47,207 nucleotides of DNA from Endotrypanum monterogeii (taxonomy: Eukaryota; Euglenozoa; Kinetoplastea; Trypanosomatida; Trypanosomatidae). Below the pieces are notes generated by a model that saw only the letters and a list, made by a program, of their open reading frames with translations, did not search any database and had not been told where the DNA came from. Made by a program: the position numbers and the translations under genes. Every line of letters begins with the position of its first letter. The first letter of the stretch is position 1. The DNA is taken from NCBI GenBank assembly GCA_000333855.2, contig CM007343.1, forward strand, positions 753,533-800,739, given 5' to 3'. Below, piece after piece: positions 30,501 through 37,799 of the stretch.

Positions 30501-33500
30501 CCGAAGGGTGTTAAGTATGTAATTGAGGTCCTATGCACGTTGCTCGGCGGCATCTACAAGCCAAAACCCATCCGTGACGCACTTACTGGCAAGACGACTG
30601 TGCCGTATTGGGAACACGCAAAGCTTACCCTGCTTACGGGCGAGTTTAAGAATACGCTTCTCAACGCCTATCCCGACATCGTTGACAACGCACCAGATGC
30701 GCAAGTAGAAGAAGTGAAGAAGAAGATGATGGACGACATGTTCAAAATGGAGAACATCCGCAAGACCAGCGTGGCGCTCCTCGGTGTAGCAACGTATATC
30801 AAGGCCGTGGTGGAGTACTACAAGCAGAACAAAGTGATTAAGCCGCTCCTGGCGCAGGCGGCGGCGGCACAGGCCGAGTACGACGAGGCAATGATCGGAC
30901 TTCACGCCAAAAAGGAGGAGCTACGCATCATCACAGAAAAGCTACAGGACCTCACGGATCACTTGGATAGTGTGAATCAGGCAAAACAGGAGCTCGAGAA
31001 CCGTGTACGTGACACGGATACAAAGCTGACGCGTGCAAAGAAGCTGATTGAAGGTCTTGGCGGCGAGAAGGCTCGCTTCGCCCAGGATGCTAAGCGCTAT
31101 GAGGAGGAATTGCAGTACGTGGTAGGCAACGTCGTCGTCAGCGCTGGTGTTGTCGCGTATATGGGTGTGTTCTTGCATAAGTACCGCGTGCAAATTATCG
31201 ATAAATGGCGCAGTATGTGCAAGGCGCAGCAATTACACGTATCTGACGACTACACCTTCGAGAAATTCTGTGGCAACCCCATCCACATTCAGGAGTGGAA
31301 GCTTCAGCAGCTTCCTTCCGACCCCTTCTCCATCGACAACGCCGTCATCATGAGCAACTCTAGCCGGTGGCCGCTGCTGGTAGATCCGCAGCAGCAGGCG
31401 AACCGTTGGATCCGCAGTCGTGAGCGCGAGAACAACCTCATCGTTGTGCGTCCCTTCGAAAAAGATTACCTCCGCACGATCCGCCAGGCCGTCAGTGACG
31501 GCCACCCGGTGCTGCTGGAGAACGTTGAGGAGACGCTTGATCCGATGCTGGAGAACTTGCTGCTGAAGCGAATCACCAGGGAGGGGGCGATGTGGGTGAT
31601 CCATCTTGGCGAGGCGGTGGAGTGGAACAGCGAGTTTCGCTTCTACATGACAACGAAGCTACCGAGGCCGCATTACCTGCCGGAGGTGAGCGCAAAAGTG
31701 ACCCTCATCAACTTTAGGATCACGGAGCAGGGGCTTCAAGATCAGCTGCTGCAGCGCGTGATGCTGTCTGAGCGGCGCGACGTGGAGGAGAAAAAGCAGG
31801 CGCTGACGCTGGAGGCCGCTGCAAACCAGGCTGGTCTCAAGGCGACAGAGGATCGCATCCTTGCCATTCTTTCCACGGAGGGCAACATCCTGGAAAGCGA
31901 GGCGGCCATCGAAGAGTTGGACAGCTCCAAGGAGCAAAGCGATCGTATCGCCAAACGGCAGGAAGAGATCGACGCGATGGAGCGCATCAGCGACCGCACC
32001 CGAAATCTTTTCGTGCCAGTTGCCTACCTCGGCGCGATTCTCTTTTTTTGTGTGACGGAGCTGGCGAACATCGACCCTATGTACCAGAACTCGCTCCAGT
32101 CATACATGGCGATCTTCCAAGAGGTTCTGGCGAGCAGCGAAAAGTCGACAGATGTGGAGGAGCGGACGAATACCATCAACACCACCTTCAAGCGCAGCTT
32201 GTACCAGCGCGTCTGCCGCGCTCTCTTTGCGCGTGACCAACTTCTCTTTTCCTTCATTATGTCCTTAAAAATATTCGCCGTGGACCCTCTGCTGCTGCGG
32301 TGGCTCGTGACCGGTGGACCGGAGGAAGAGGAGCGCACTGCTGCCGTCGCGAATCCCTTCAATTGGTTACCCGAGCCTTGTTGGCGGCTTCTGCAACGGG
32401 CAAGCATGCAGCTGCCCGGCTTTGACCACCTTATCGAGAATGTGAAGGAGCACGAGATGTTTTTCATGGACTACTACGAGTCGTCCAACCCACTCGAGCT
32501 ACAGCTGCCCGGGTCCCTCGAGAGCATGTCGAACATAGAAAAGATGGTACTGGTACGTTGCCTGCGTATGGACAAAGTGATTCCTGCCATCCGCGCTTAT
32601 GTTTGTGAGACGTTGGGCGAATTTTTTGTGGAGCCGCCGCTCTATGCACTGGAGACCGTTGTGGATGAGCTCGCCTACGACCCCTCTGTTCCGATCATTC
32701 TCGTCCTCTCTCCTGGTGCTGACCCAAACGCCGAGCTCGACCGCGTCGCTGAGGTACGGGGCATGCTGCAGAACAGACTGTTCAAGCTGTCTCTTGGCCA
32801 AGGCCAAGATGTGCCTGCCCGGGCCCTCATCGAGGCGGGCACCAAGAGTGGCCACTGGGTGCTTCTTCAAAACTGTCACCTCTACGCCGACTTCATGCCG
32901 CGGTTGTCACGCATGATTGAGGACTACAGCGACCTGGCAGTGAAAGAGCAACTGAGTCGCGATTATCGACTGTGGCTGACATCTCTGCCAAGCGAAGTGT
33001 TCCCGATCGCCATTTTGCAGAACGGTGTGAAGCTTGTGCAGGAACCCCCGAAGGGATTGAAGAGCAACCTCCTGCAGTCGTTCCTCTCCGACCCCGTTGC
33101 GGACACCGAGTTCTTCGATGCAGCTCGTACACCACGTGTGTGGCACAAACTGCTCTTCGGACTGTGCTTCTTCCACGCGGTCGTGCAAGAGCGGCGGCAG
33201 TACGGTCCACTCGGGTGGAACCGCCCTTACGAGTTCAACGACACCGATCGCCGTATCAGCGTGCGCCAACTGCAAATGTTGCTGAATGAGAATGACCTGG
33301 TGCCGTACGACGCGCTACTGTACCTTATCGGCGAATGCAACTACGGTGGGCGTGTGACGGACGACTGGGACCGGCGGTGCCTCCTGGCCACTCTAGAAGT
33401 GTATCTCACCCCGTCCATCCTTGAGGACGACTACGTCTTCTGCAACGACGCGCTCGAGTATTTCGCACCGCCGTTCGGAGAATACAGTACCTACCTTGCC

Positions 33501-34526
33501 TACATCCAGTCGCTGCCACCGCAGCAGCCGCCCACTGTCTTCGGTCTGCATGAGAACGCTGACATCACAAAGGACGAGCGGGACGCCCGCTTTTTACTGG
33601 ACTCTACCCTGAGCACGCAGCCGCGCGACGCGACTTTGGACTCCGGCAGCGGTGGAGGGAGCAAGGCAGATCCCAAGACGACGGTGAAAGCGCTGGCCGC
33701 GGAGGTGCTGCATCGCTTGCCGAATCTGTTCGACGTCGAGGCGATCCAGGCTCGCTATCCAATCGACTACGCCCAGTCCATGAACACCGTACTACTGCAG
33801 GAGGCGATTCGCTACAACCGTCTCCTCGCTGTTGTGCGGGCTTCCTTGGTGGATGTGCAGGACGCCATCAGCGGCAAGGTAGTGATGAGCAGCGAGCTGG
33901 AGCAGGTCTTCTTGAATATGTACGACGGTAAGGTTCCAGAGGTGTGGAGGCGCCGCTCCTACCCGTCGCTGAAGCCCTTCGGCTCGTATGTCAACGACTT
34001 TATCGCTCGCTTGCAGTTCCTGTACACGTGGTACGAGAATGGGCCGCCGCCGCTGTTCTGGTTGAGCGGTTTCTTCTTTACCCAATCGTTCCTCACCGGT
34101 GTGACACAGAATTATGCCCGCAAGTACAAGATTGAGATCGACAAGCTTATTTGGAAGTTTACCGTCATGTCCGCCCCTATGGAGAGCTTCACGGAGGCCC
34201 CGCAGGACGGCTGCTACGTCCACGGGCTTTTTCTCGAAGGGGCTGGCTGGTCGCACGAGAGTGGGGTCCTCACGGAGAGCAAGCCGAAGGAGTTGTACGT
34301 CTCCTTTCCTGTGGTGCAGCTGACGCCAGTCTTGCCGGGGGAGGTCCCTCAGCGTCCTGTCTACCACTGCCCATGCTACAAGACCACGGATCGTCGCGGT
34401 GTGCTCTCAACGACAGGGCATTCGACAAACTTCATCCTAACCATGAACCTTCCCCGCAACACACAGGAATCAGAGGGTCACTGGGTGTTGCGCGGCACCG
34501 CGCTTTTCACCCAACTCGAGTACTAG
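21528..34526 (+). CDS. Axonemal dynein heavy chain, probably single-headed inner-arm type
   Basis: Uninterrupted gene for a 4332-residue dynein heavy chain, the motor that slides axonemal doublets in the flagellum. The N-terminal tail starts with a Ser/Pro/Arg-rich stretch and has a low-complexity Glu/Pro insert at about 608-650. The motor has six AAA modules. Walker A sequences are GPAGTGKT (1642-1649, AAA1), GYSYGGKT (1923-1930, AAA2), GDTGTGKT (2283-2290, AAA3) and GVGGSGRRS (2632-2640, AAA4, with Arg for Lys, as I recall from axonemal families). The AAA1 Walker B is CFDEF (Asp1694, Glu1695). The stalk coiled coils lie at about 2880-2970 and 3105-3185, around the microtubule-binding tip that begins near EVKALKTPP (about 2983). 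The C-terminus has WLSGFFFTQSFLTG and the TTGHSTN block. The SRCGMVYVEPQSLGW stretch and C-terminus suggest the DNAH1/3/7/12 inner-arm group; the exact class needs a tree. Confidence 0.97.
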   Translation: MSLSPPPSHGTSRAAVPSRGRSLTPVGVSKEKMVGELPSNENKGCSSTERLRKMEGPSIEHLAQVRYAHPSVANNSAMTRSKSAPRQTVAPAPPSGTPPRRTGPAAPPRVVRVPRAIQQMLDLQTSLPPSFNTTTRATPQLDVSSNPPSAINFVSTTHCGGMHERVGLLYHPLAAVRTAYAEAEVRPATTRAGADAAAAATFLTSFTMPPIAAGEKTYFELADFDAVEDTHTSTEWLSVRGGGEDGAPATSRFFKTAGAGGGTTVWRRCRVMTYDEANKLFYIRWADGTGRWTRRLNIRFDDEDVARWEARVRRADDYRNETEAAMREALYIDSMPDACVTPMDEAQMEQVLRSVATRFPLDQLHIIQQRSAEAETTYYRAMKLAVHTYMMRSAAEQQRLRIAGLPRTGVAALPSLRNLRSTLDTPSPNFFVAQAFLAENCFQVHALIQETLYSLHTLWLSYTSQPLCLSRFDASTLPLRLPLFAASQEDHGIAVGERLKGEWTSTVQSTVQNNLDAHFNFYEDKMERFEASRMRRFVSLVNCMMRTQLRELAVTSLEAYTAYLEKYVVSTNVAGTEDAAEEMLAVLPEDAAERAYWEECIANLEARQAVGKESAPADQRGASKKPGGTPAIAGASKNEEEEPPPPPPPHLLWCLGTPPLTQPLTQRVVHLVHHVNGFQPLFYTKLVVGSPSSAQLELQDAASNDDDPDRVAILLDPPVAGIERGVLHVIDRCLEHTNQVSAMGDQLFPLLDLKPAYLCPLPGDEAEVLALKERVLAVLRGNRDAPHQLVQMYKEFEYLANVNVEDVIEEAMGHVGALDEVDLLLERLSRDRRRLAERTLNMVTFELYAVDCRELKAALNASAVQLQQALLEALAKQLAEECAGVLKAYEDVYAELSVNPTTPEELQKMRDTLAGVAAREEEFQVIFKHVTEGNELLLRYRYLVPHEEFVSYWEAYEWPKRLAQHVEDGNFRAKEYRAVFIQQLRENNDQQAYTIMQLAASVEDFTRLGDDTRAEEYYERSRAIEASIQASKAAVALYGSHEELFGLTVTSYPQLTEIHLRFEPYLSLWEVVYQFNAESERWMSTKISTLQPAEVDQKVSDWSKRVAILSKKIREPEPMEVARQLRANIEQFKPLVPLLYALRSHLQASHWRAIYQQCGIPRDQQGFGPGGVDNNDQRTLSEFVQLGMMDHLQAIESVASVAQKTYELESELMNMETEWKRIVFEMEPYQDTFKLKANDAMQLTLDEHIIKTQSMLGKPTVRQTPALQARVSQWYDQLNNTQTTLDEWFRCQGTWSYLEPIFVSADISRSLPTEKRMFVEIDETWHAVMARTRGTPQVITRCQDDGLYKTLVSANTNLEEILRKLQQFLETKRMSFPRFYFISNEELLQILSDSRDPYLVQPYLCKCFEGIKSLTFADHHDMVGMESAEGERVRFVRPVNPSDHHNQVELWLQGVEDIMKATVRDQLRQAIGDYTQRKRTEFIRMWPGQVVIAVCSFFWTMEATQAMVDDGTVGLTTYYEKCVRQLDDLILLVRDSSLGNVERCTLEALVVIEVHSKDILHMLGEKGVESPTSFDWLAQLRYYWEGEEDNQQLAVRQINASLIYGYEYLGNTGRLVITPLTDRCYRTLIGALHLYYGGAPEGPAGTGKTETTKDLAKALGKYCVVYNCSDQISAKDMAKLFKGLTQAGAWGCFDEFNRIEIQVLSVIAQQVATIQEAIIQKRPEFIFEGAQIRLNNGCAVFITMNPGYAGRAELPDNLKALFRPVAMMVPNYAMIGEIQLYSYGFLHGKVLSEKIVATYRLCSEQLSSQDHYDYGMRAVKAVLTAAGRLKRTYPLEDEMVLMLRSIQDVNLPKFLWQDVELFKGIVLDLFPGVNLPTPDYVNMHNALIAVTAQENLQLTPYFEEKIFQTYEMICVRHGMMLVGYSYGGKTKALQSLATALGVMEQTNKSEHRARTITINPKSVTMAQLYGKVELSGEWTDGILSNRFRQLAQDTSEDRVWLVLDGPVDAVWIENMNTVLDDNKKLCLQNGDIIPMPKRMNLIFEVQDLAHASPATVSRCGMVYVEPQSLGWSCLLESFFKTLPPFMTETPQLFETLRSLVDAIMVDILEVARKHTSSIVPQSSSTVVASCSKLLSSFLSDFDEEAAIAQAGGDDRAHARNMIMRVEGWFLFSLVWSVGGCLAHRDREVFSTALHSLLASLPEREGSRYTFTLVLPEPSISFFELRFEDGAEVCLTSWSDKVPELIIPAESEYQDIIVPTMETAKYSFLMRLMLTHMHPALLVGDTGTGKTIMMKEILCSLSKESYTVNSIQFSAQTSASHLQRLIDSNCEKRRKGHYGPPINKKMIIFIDDTNLPQVEEYGAQPPIELLRQYLDHGGWYQHNKDGIEFRHLVDSLLLCAMGPAGGGRNEITQRYTRHFNVFSVPSFNEATLTTVFGRLSEWILSRDFPSSLRGMSAPLVSATVELYTTLVDNLKPSPERSHYTFNLRDVSKVFQGMDMTYAPRIKDEMCLAQLWMHEVSRAFADRFIDDVDTHWFNEQASRTCMKHLKMSVRPTMGDGSPILFSSLANEDGHYEQITDLDYARTTLERKQDLYNLTTRSGELNLVIFNYVLEHIARISRVLHQPGGHLLLVGVGGSGRRSCTRLGAFIQECEYRTVTPSKDYDHSDFLDDIRQLLLQTGQKAYSTAFVLADSQIISESFLEDICSLLNTGEIPGLWNTKQDREVYDNAVASLRDVGRALGRPDTTEALQALFVERCRKHLHLVLCFSPLGSVLRERLRKFPSLVNCTTIDWFREWPEDGLRSVAARFLADVDLTDEERNSIREIFVQYQQQVRDLIVAYHTEARHQTYVTPTSYLDLLATFARMLSSKRRDLTAQRDRYVNGLRQLKKTEDQVEVMQQELALLKPELATKQAETNELICRVEAESKLAEEQKAIVAVDEAAANAQAAAAKKIKDTSQEKVDEAQPLVEQAQRAVLDLDPKALQEVKALKTPPKGVKYVIEVLCTLLGGIYKPKPIRDALTGKTTVPYWEHAKLTLLTGEFKNTLLNAYPDIVDNAPDAQVEEVKKKMMDDMFKMENIRKTSVALLGVATYIKAVVEYYKQNKVIKPLLAQAAAAQAEYDEAMIGLHAKKEELRIITEKLQDLTDHLDSVNQAKQELENRVRDTDTKLTRAKKLIEGLGGEKARFAQDAKRYEEELQYVVGNVVVSAGVVAYMGVFLHKYRVQIIDKWRSMCKAQQLHVSDDYTFEKFCGNPIHIQEWKLQQLPSDPFSIDNAVIMSNSSRWPLLVDPQQQANRWIRSRERENNLIVVRPFEKDYLRTIRQAVSDGHPVLLENVEETLDPMLENLLLKRITREGAMWVIHLGEAVEWNSEFRFYMTTKLPRPHYLPEVSAKVTLINFRITEQGLQDQLLQRVMLSERRDVEEKKQALTLEAAANQAGLKATEDRILAILSTEGNILESEAAIEELDSSKEQSDRIAKRQEEIDAMERISDRTRNLFVPVAYLGAILFFCVTELANIDPMYQNSLQSYMAIFQEVLASSEKSTDVEERTNTINTTFKRSLYQRVCRALFARDQLLFSFIMSLKIFAVDPLLLRWLVTGGPEEEERTAAVANPFNWLPEPCWRLLQRASMQLPGFDHLIENVKEHEMFFMDYYESSNPLELQLPGSLESMSNIEKMVLVRCLRMDKVIPAIRAYVCETLGEFFVEPPLYALETVVDELAYDPSVPIILVLSPGADPNAELDRVAEVRGMLQNRLFKLSLGQGQDVPARALIEAGTKSGHWVLLQNCHLYADFMPRLSRMIEDYSDLAVKEQLSRDYRLWLTSLPSEVFPIAILQNGVKLVQEPPKGLKSNLLQSFLSDPVADTEFFDAARTPRVWHKLLFGLCFFHAVVQERRQYGPLGWNRPYEFNDTDRRISVRQLQMLLNENDLVPYDALLYLIGECNYGGRVTDDWDRRCLLATLEVYLTPSILEDDYVFCNDALEYFAPPFGEYSTYLAYIQSLPPQQPPTVFGLHENADITKDERDARFLLDSTLSTQPRDATLDSGSGGGSKADPKTTVKALAAEVLHRLPNLFDVEAIQARYPIDYAQSMNTVLLQEAIRYNRLLAVVRASLVDVQDAISGKVVMSSELEQVFLNMYDGKVPEVWRRRSYPSLKPFGSYVNDFIARLQFLYTWYENGPPPLFWLSGFFFTQSFLTGVTQNYARKYKIEIDKLIWKFTVMSAPMESFTEAPQDGCYVHGLFLEGAGWSHESGVLTESKPKELYVSFPVVQLTPVLPGEVPQRPVYHCPCYKTTDRRGVLSTTGHSTNFILTMNLPRNTQESEGHWVLRGTALFTQLEY

Positions 34527-34635
34527 ATACGGTTCACAGTGGATGCCTGACTCACGAAGACGTACGACACGATTCGCTCCCCCCTCCCCCTCTCTTCATA
34601 CCCACCACTCTCCCTCCCCTTCCGATGTATGTATG

Positions 34636-34670
<35 letters not shown>

Positions 34671-35012
34671 TTAAACCATGTCAGTACGAGTTGCAGCTGT
34701 ACGCACACTCATGAACGCACAAACTCATGCGCCCCTCTTCCTCGTCCCCTCCCCTCTCCCTTTCGCTCGCTCTTTCCCTTCCTCAGCGTGCAGAGCACAA
34801 CTTCGTAGGGGCGTCGTCGCGTATATTCGGTCACACGAATCTGCCAGAAGGCTGTCTGTCGACTCTTCAATGCTCCGCTCTCCCTCTGGCTCTCGTCCTT
34901 TGATCTGCCTCCTGAAAAGATTGTACATGCTACATCGCCTTCCTTCTCCCTCCTCCTCCTTTTTTTTTTTCTTGTGGGTGAATGTTCTGTTTGGAGGTAT
35001 TCACCATCAGCC
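34527..35012. other. Intergenic region, dynein to RPC82
   Basis: Contains (GTAT)n running into (TA)n at 34624-34668 and a pyrimidine tract at about 34940-34972 followed by AG at 34995-34996. No gene seen. Confidence 0.65.
34624..34668 (+). repeat. (GTAT)n-(TA)n microsatellite
   Basis: Tetranucleotide GTAT units followed by TA dinucleotides in the dynein 3' flank. Confidence 0.92.
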
Positions 35013-36842
35013 ATGCCACTCTTTCGTGTCGGCGATGCGGCTACCCGCCCATCGGAGGTTTGCGAGGATATCGCTGCCAAGCCCATTACGGCACACCACG
35101 AGCTCATCATATCTACGGTCACCCACCAGTTGGGCCCATTGGCTGGCGCTGTGTGTCGTGTCCTTACCCAGTCGGGGCCAATGGCGTTAAAAGATATCGG
35201 CGATGCCGTCAACCGCGATGAGGAAATAAGGGCCGTCGCTGCCGCTGCCGCCAACCGCGCCTCTTCCACGGGGGAGAAGACAACGGCAGTGCCGGCTACC
35301 CACCAGGTCGGCTCCAGCTTTCACGTGGACCTTGGAGACACGGCCTCAGTCAACGACGTCATTCACGAGGCAGCGGTGAAAGAGCTTGTGACGCGACTGG
35401 TGGTACACCGTCTTATCCATGTCGACCCCATCAAGAACCTTTATGAGATACGCTACGGCAGCGCTATTCTCCTGCGCGTGTTGTTTCCGCTCCTTCTCCA
35501 TTGCGCACGCCAGCAGTACGGAGAGGCAGCCAAGTGTGTGCTGCTGGTTGTCTACCAGCTTGGTGTCGTGCCGCCACGCTCTGCGGTTCAGGTGGCTCTG
35601 AGTCGCACACCAAGCATTACCCGGGACGCAGTAGAGTACGCTGTGGTGCGCCTGGTGGAGGACGGGTGGCTCGTACCTGTGCCTCATTCACTTGCTGCTG
35701 TCTCCAGTACCACGCCGCCTTCACATACAGGAGGGCAGTCCGACTGGGCCGCCTCCTCCAATCCTGGCGCTCATCCGGGCTTGTGGGACGCCGCGACTCC
35801 CCATCGCGTGGGCGTCGAGGCCGCTTTACACTTTCTTTTCAACAACGCGATCGAGCAGGCCGTAGCGGAGCGTTACGCGGACGGCCGTCTCGCCCTCACG
35901 TTGGTGCGCGCGCTGCGACGTCGTAGTAGGCCGAGTTCCGGGTACACTGAAGCTGTCGCCTCATTCCAGGAGCTGGCTGCGGAGGTTCCATCGACTGCGG
36001 GTGTCCGTCGCGATCGCAGCGGCGAACCGCGGATAAGCACTGATCACGTGTCGAGTAGCTCTGCGGAGGCAGTGCAGCGGTGTTTGGAACGGCTGTGCCA
36101 GCCCATTGTTCTTCTGAGCTGCGACGCTGCTGCATCCACGGTGTCGGCCGCGGGCATATCCCCTAGTTTCACAACGATGCTGTCGACCCGGGCACTGTTG
36201 GTGAGGCCACACAACCAGAGCGACTTCTACGCGATTGACAACGTCACTGCGGTGCACCTGCTGCAGGAGGCGGTGTGCGAGCGGGTCGTGTATAGCTGCT
36301 ACGGCGTACTTGGTGTTCGCATCATGAAGCTGCTACTGCAGCACCATTTCCTTGAGGAGCGCACGCTGGCGGAGCAGTCGGTTGCCACGTACGTGAAGGT
36401 TCGCGAGGTGCTGCACCAAATGTTTAAGGACGGGTTCTTGCTCCAGCAAGAGGTTCCCCGGTCGTCTGCACTCGCTGAGAGGCCTGCCAAGGCGAGTGTG
36501 TACCTGTGGGGACTGAGCTGGAGTGCGACACTACTACCTGTGGTGCGCGAGCGACTCGCTAAGACGCTGACGATCGCGTTGGTGAAGCTGCGTGAGGCAC
36601 AGGAGCAAGTGACCTCAGCCCCTAAACCTCTTGCCCATGGTTGCCCCTCACCCGCGACTGCAGGTGTCGACAGTGCCAGCAACATCAGCAATGCTGCTCA
36701 CGCAGAGGAGGCCGAGGCGCAGTACAAGTCGGGCATATCTCGAAACGTTCAGGAGGTGCTTCAGATACACCGCACCGTCACTGGACTTCGGAGTTGTGTA
36801 ATGTCACTCATGCGATTGTTGTTGATCGTTGATTTCTTCTAA
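35013..36842 (+). CDS. RNA polymerase III subunit RPC82/RPC3
   Basis: Protein of 609 residues resembling RPC82 (C82, human POLR3C/RPC62), the winged-helix subunit of RNA polymerase III that helps recruit TFIIIB and melt promoters of tRNA, 5S and small RNA genes. The N-terminal winged helix is visible at about 27-66 (HHELIISTVTHQLGPLAGAV, then LTQSGPMALKDIG). The C-terminal part is the most telling. GVRIMKLLLQHHFLEERTLAEQ is followed by EVLHQMFKDGFLLQQEVPRSS and ASVYLWGLSW (about 430-505), matching the family's LLLRKKYLEQ, EVPRT and FYLW pattern. The end (about 575-609) is a helix ending in LMRLLLIVDFF. A serine/alanine-rich insert sits at about 75-100. The open frame begins with a GTG codon at 34974, but the first ATG after the acceptor is 35013. 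Confidence 0.88.
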   Translation: MPLFRVGDAATRPSEVCEDIAAKPITAHHELIISTVTHQLGPLAGAVCRVLTQSGPMALKDIGDAVNRDEEIRAVAAAAANRASSTGEKTTAVPATHQVGSSFHVDLGDTASVNDVIHEAAVKELVTRLVVHRLIHVDPIKNLYEIRYGSAILLRVLFPLLLHCARQQYGEAAKCVLLVVYQLGVVPPRSAVQVALSRTPSITRDAVEYAVVRLVEDGWLVPVPHSLAAVSSTTPPSHTGGQSDWAASSNPGAHPGLWDAATPHRVGVEAALHFLFNNAIEQAVAERYADGRLALTLVRALRRRSRPSSGYTEAVASFQELAAEVPSTAGVRRDRSGEPRISTDHVSSSSAEAVQRCLERLCQPIVLLSCDAAASTVSAAGISPSFTTMLSTRALLVRPHNQSDFYAIDNVTAVHLLQEAVCERVVYSCYGVLGVRIMKLLLQHHFLEERTLAEQSVATYVKVREVLHQMFKDGFLLQQEVPRSSALAERPAKASVYLWGLSWSATLLPVVRERLAKTLTIALVKLREAQEQVTSAPKPLAHGCPSPATAGVDSASNISNAAHAEEAEAQYKSGISRNVQEVLQIHRTVTGLRSCVMSLMRLLLIVDFF

Positions 36843-36930
36843 GGAATGTCCCGCCGTGGGCAAGGCACACGGGGTGAGCGATGGCGCAGATTCGGCGGCC
36901 CCCTCCCTTTCTGTGTTATTCTCTCTTCCC

Positions 36931-36957
36931 GTGTGTGTGTGTGTGTGTGTGTGTGTG
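36931..36957 (+). repeat. (GT)n microsatellite
   Basis: GT dinucleotide run about 90 bases after the RPC82 stop codon. Confidence 0.93.
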
Positions 36958-37226
36958 CTCACTGGCGTGGCACAGGGGAGGGGGGAAGGCGAACAGTGTT
37001 CCTCCGTCCTTCCCCCTCATATGCACTCACACATACAGAGATACTCCTCCTCCATACATATTGTTCACCTTGGAAGGGGTTGATTAAGTGTTACTGTTGT
37101 CATCTGCAGTCGCAGGGGGCGAAAAACAAACACACAAAAAGACGTGAGGGCTTGCGGGGCCCTTCCCCTCTCCAATCCTCTCCGCCCCGAACTCACCCCA
37201 ATGCCGCTGGTCGGGGTTTCCAATAA

Positions 37227-37250
37227 GACACACACACACACACACACACA
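37227..37250 (+). repeat. (CA)n microsatellite
   Basis: CA dinucleotide run in the RPC82-CFAP58 intergenic region. Confidence 0.92.
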
Positions 37251-37758
37251 AAAACACACAATTGTTGAACTTCAAACGCACTCCATACGCGTGTCTTTGC
37301 GTACCAACTGCAGTATCCTTGTGTCGGCCGCATACTCGGGGCTCCTTCGTCGAGGGAGTGGGCTTGCAGCGGAAAAAAAAAGCAGGGAAGTAGAGAGGAG
37401 ATTTTCCCGATCACAGTGCACACGTGTGTGTGTGTGTCTTTGGAGAGCTACGTACATCTGCGTGGTAGTCTCGATGGTGTACTCATCTTATTTCCCTTTT
37501 TAGCTGCCATTGTCTCCCTCAATTCTGGAACGTCTCTCTTGCCTTTCGTTTTCCTTTACATATCTCCCTATCATGCGCCACTTACCCAGCATAATAAACA
37601 AGAATAAAAAAGAGGGGGTGGGGGGCATCATATTTTATTGTGCGTCCCTGCGGTTGCTGCACACATATACACGTGCATCCACGCGGCAGGGAGGCTAATC
37701 ACTGTCGTCCTCCCTTACATATCGAACCCCAGCGAGGTCTCGCGGGACGAATCAGCCA

Positions 37759-37780
37759 AACACACACACACACACACACA
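37759..37780 (+). repeat. (CA)n microsatellite in CFAP58 leader
   Basis: CA run between acceptor AG 37731-37732 and start codon 37800. Confidence 0.9.
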
Positions 37781-37799
37781 CGTAGACAATACACTCGAG

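Larger units (their letters stand above)
36843..37799. other. Intergenic region, RPC82 to CFAP58
   Basis: Contains (GT)n at 36931-36957, (CA)n at 37227-37250, A9 near 37373-37381 and a second (CA)n at 37759-37780. The acceptor is probably AG 37731-37732, with no ATG between it and 37800. No gene seen. Confidence 0.6.

Noticed and set aside
37638..37799. N-terminal extension of the CFAP58-like protein
   Set aside because: It includes the CA repeat (His-Thr run) and begins before the predicted acceptor.
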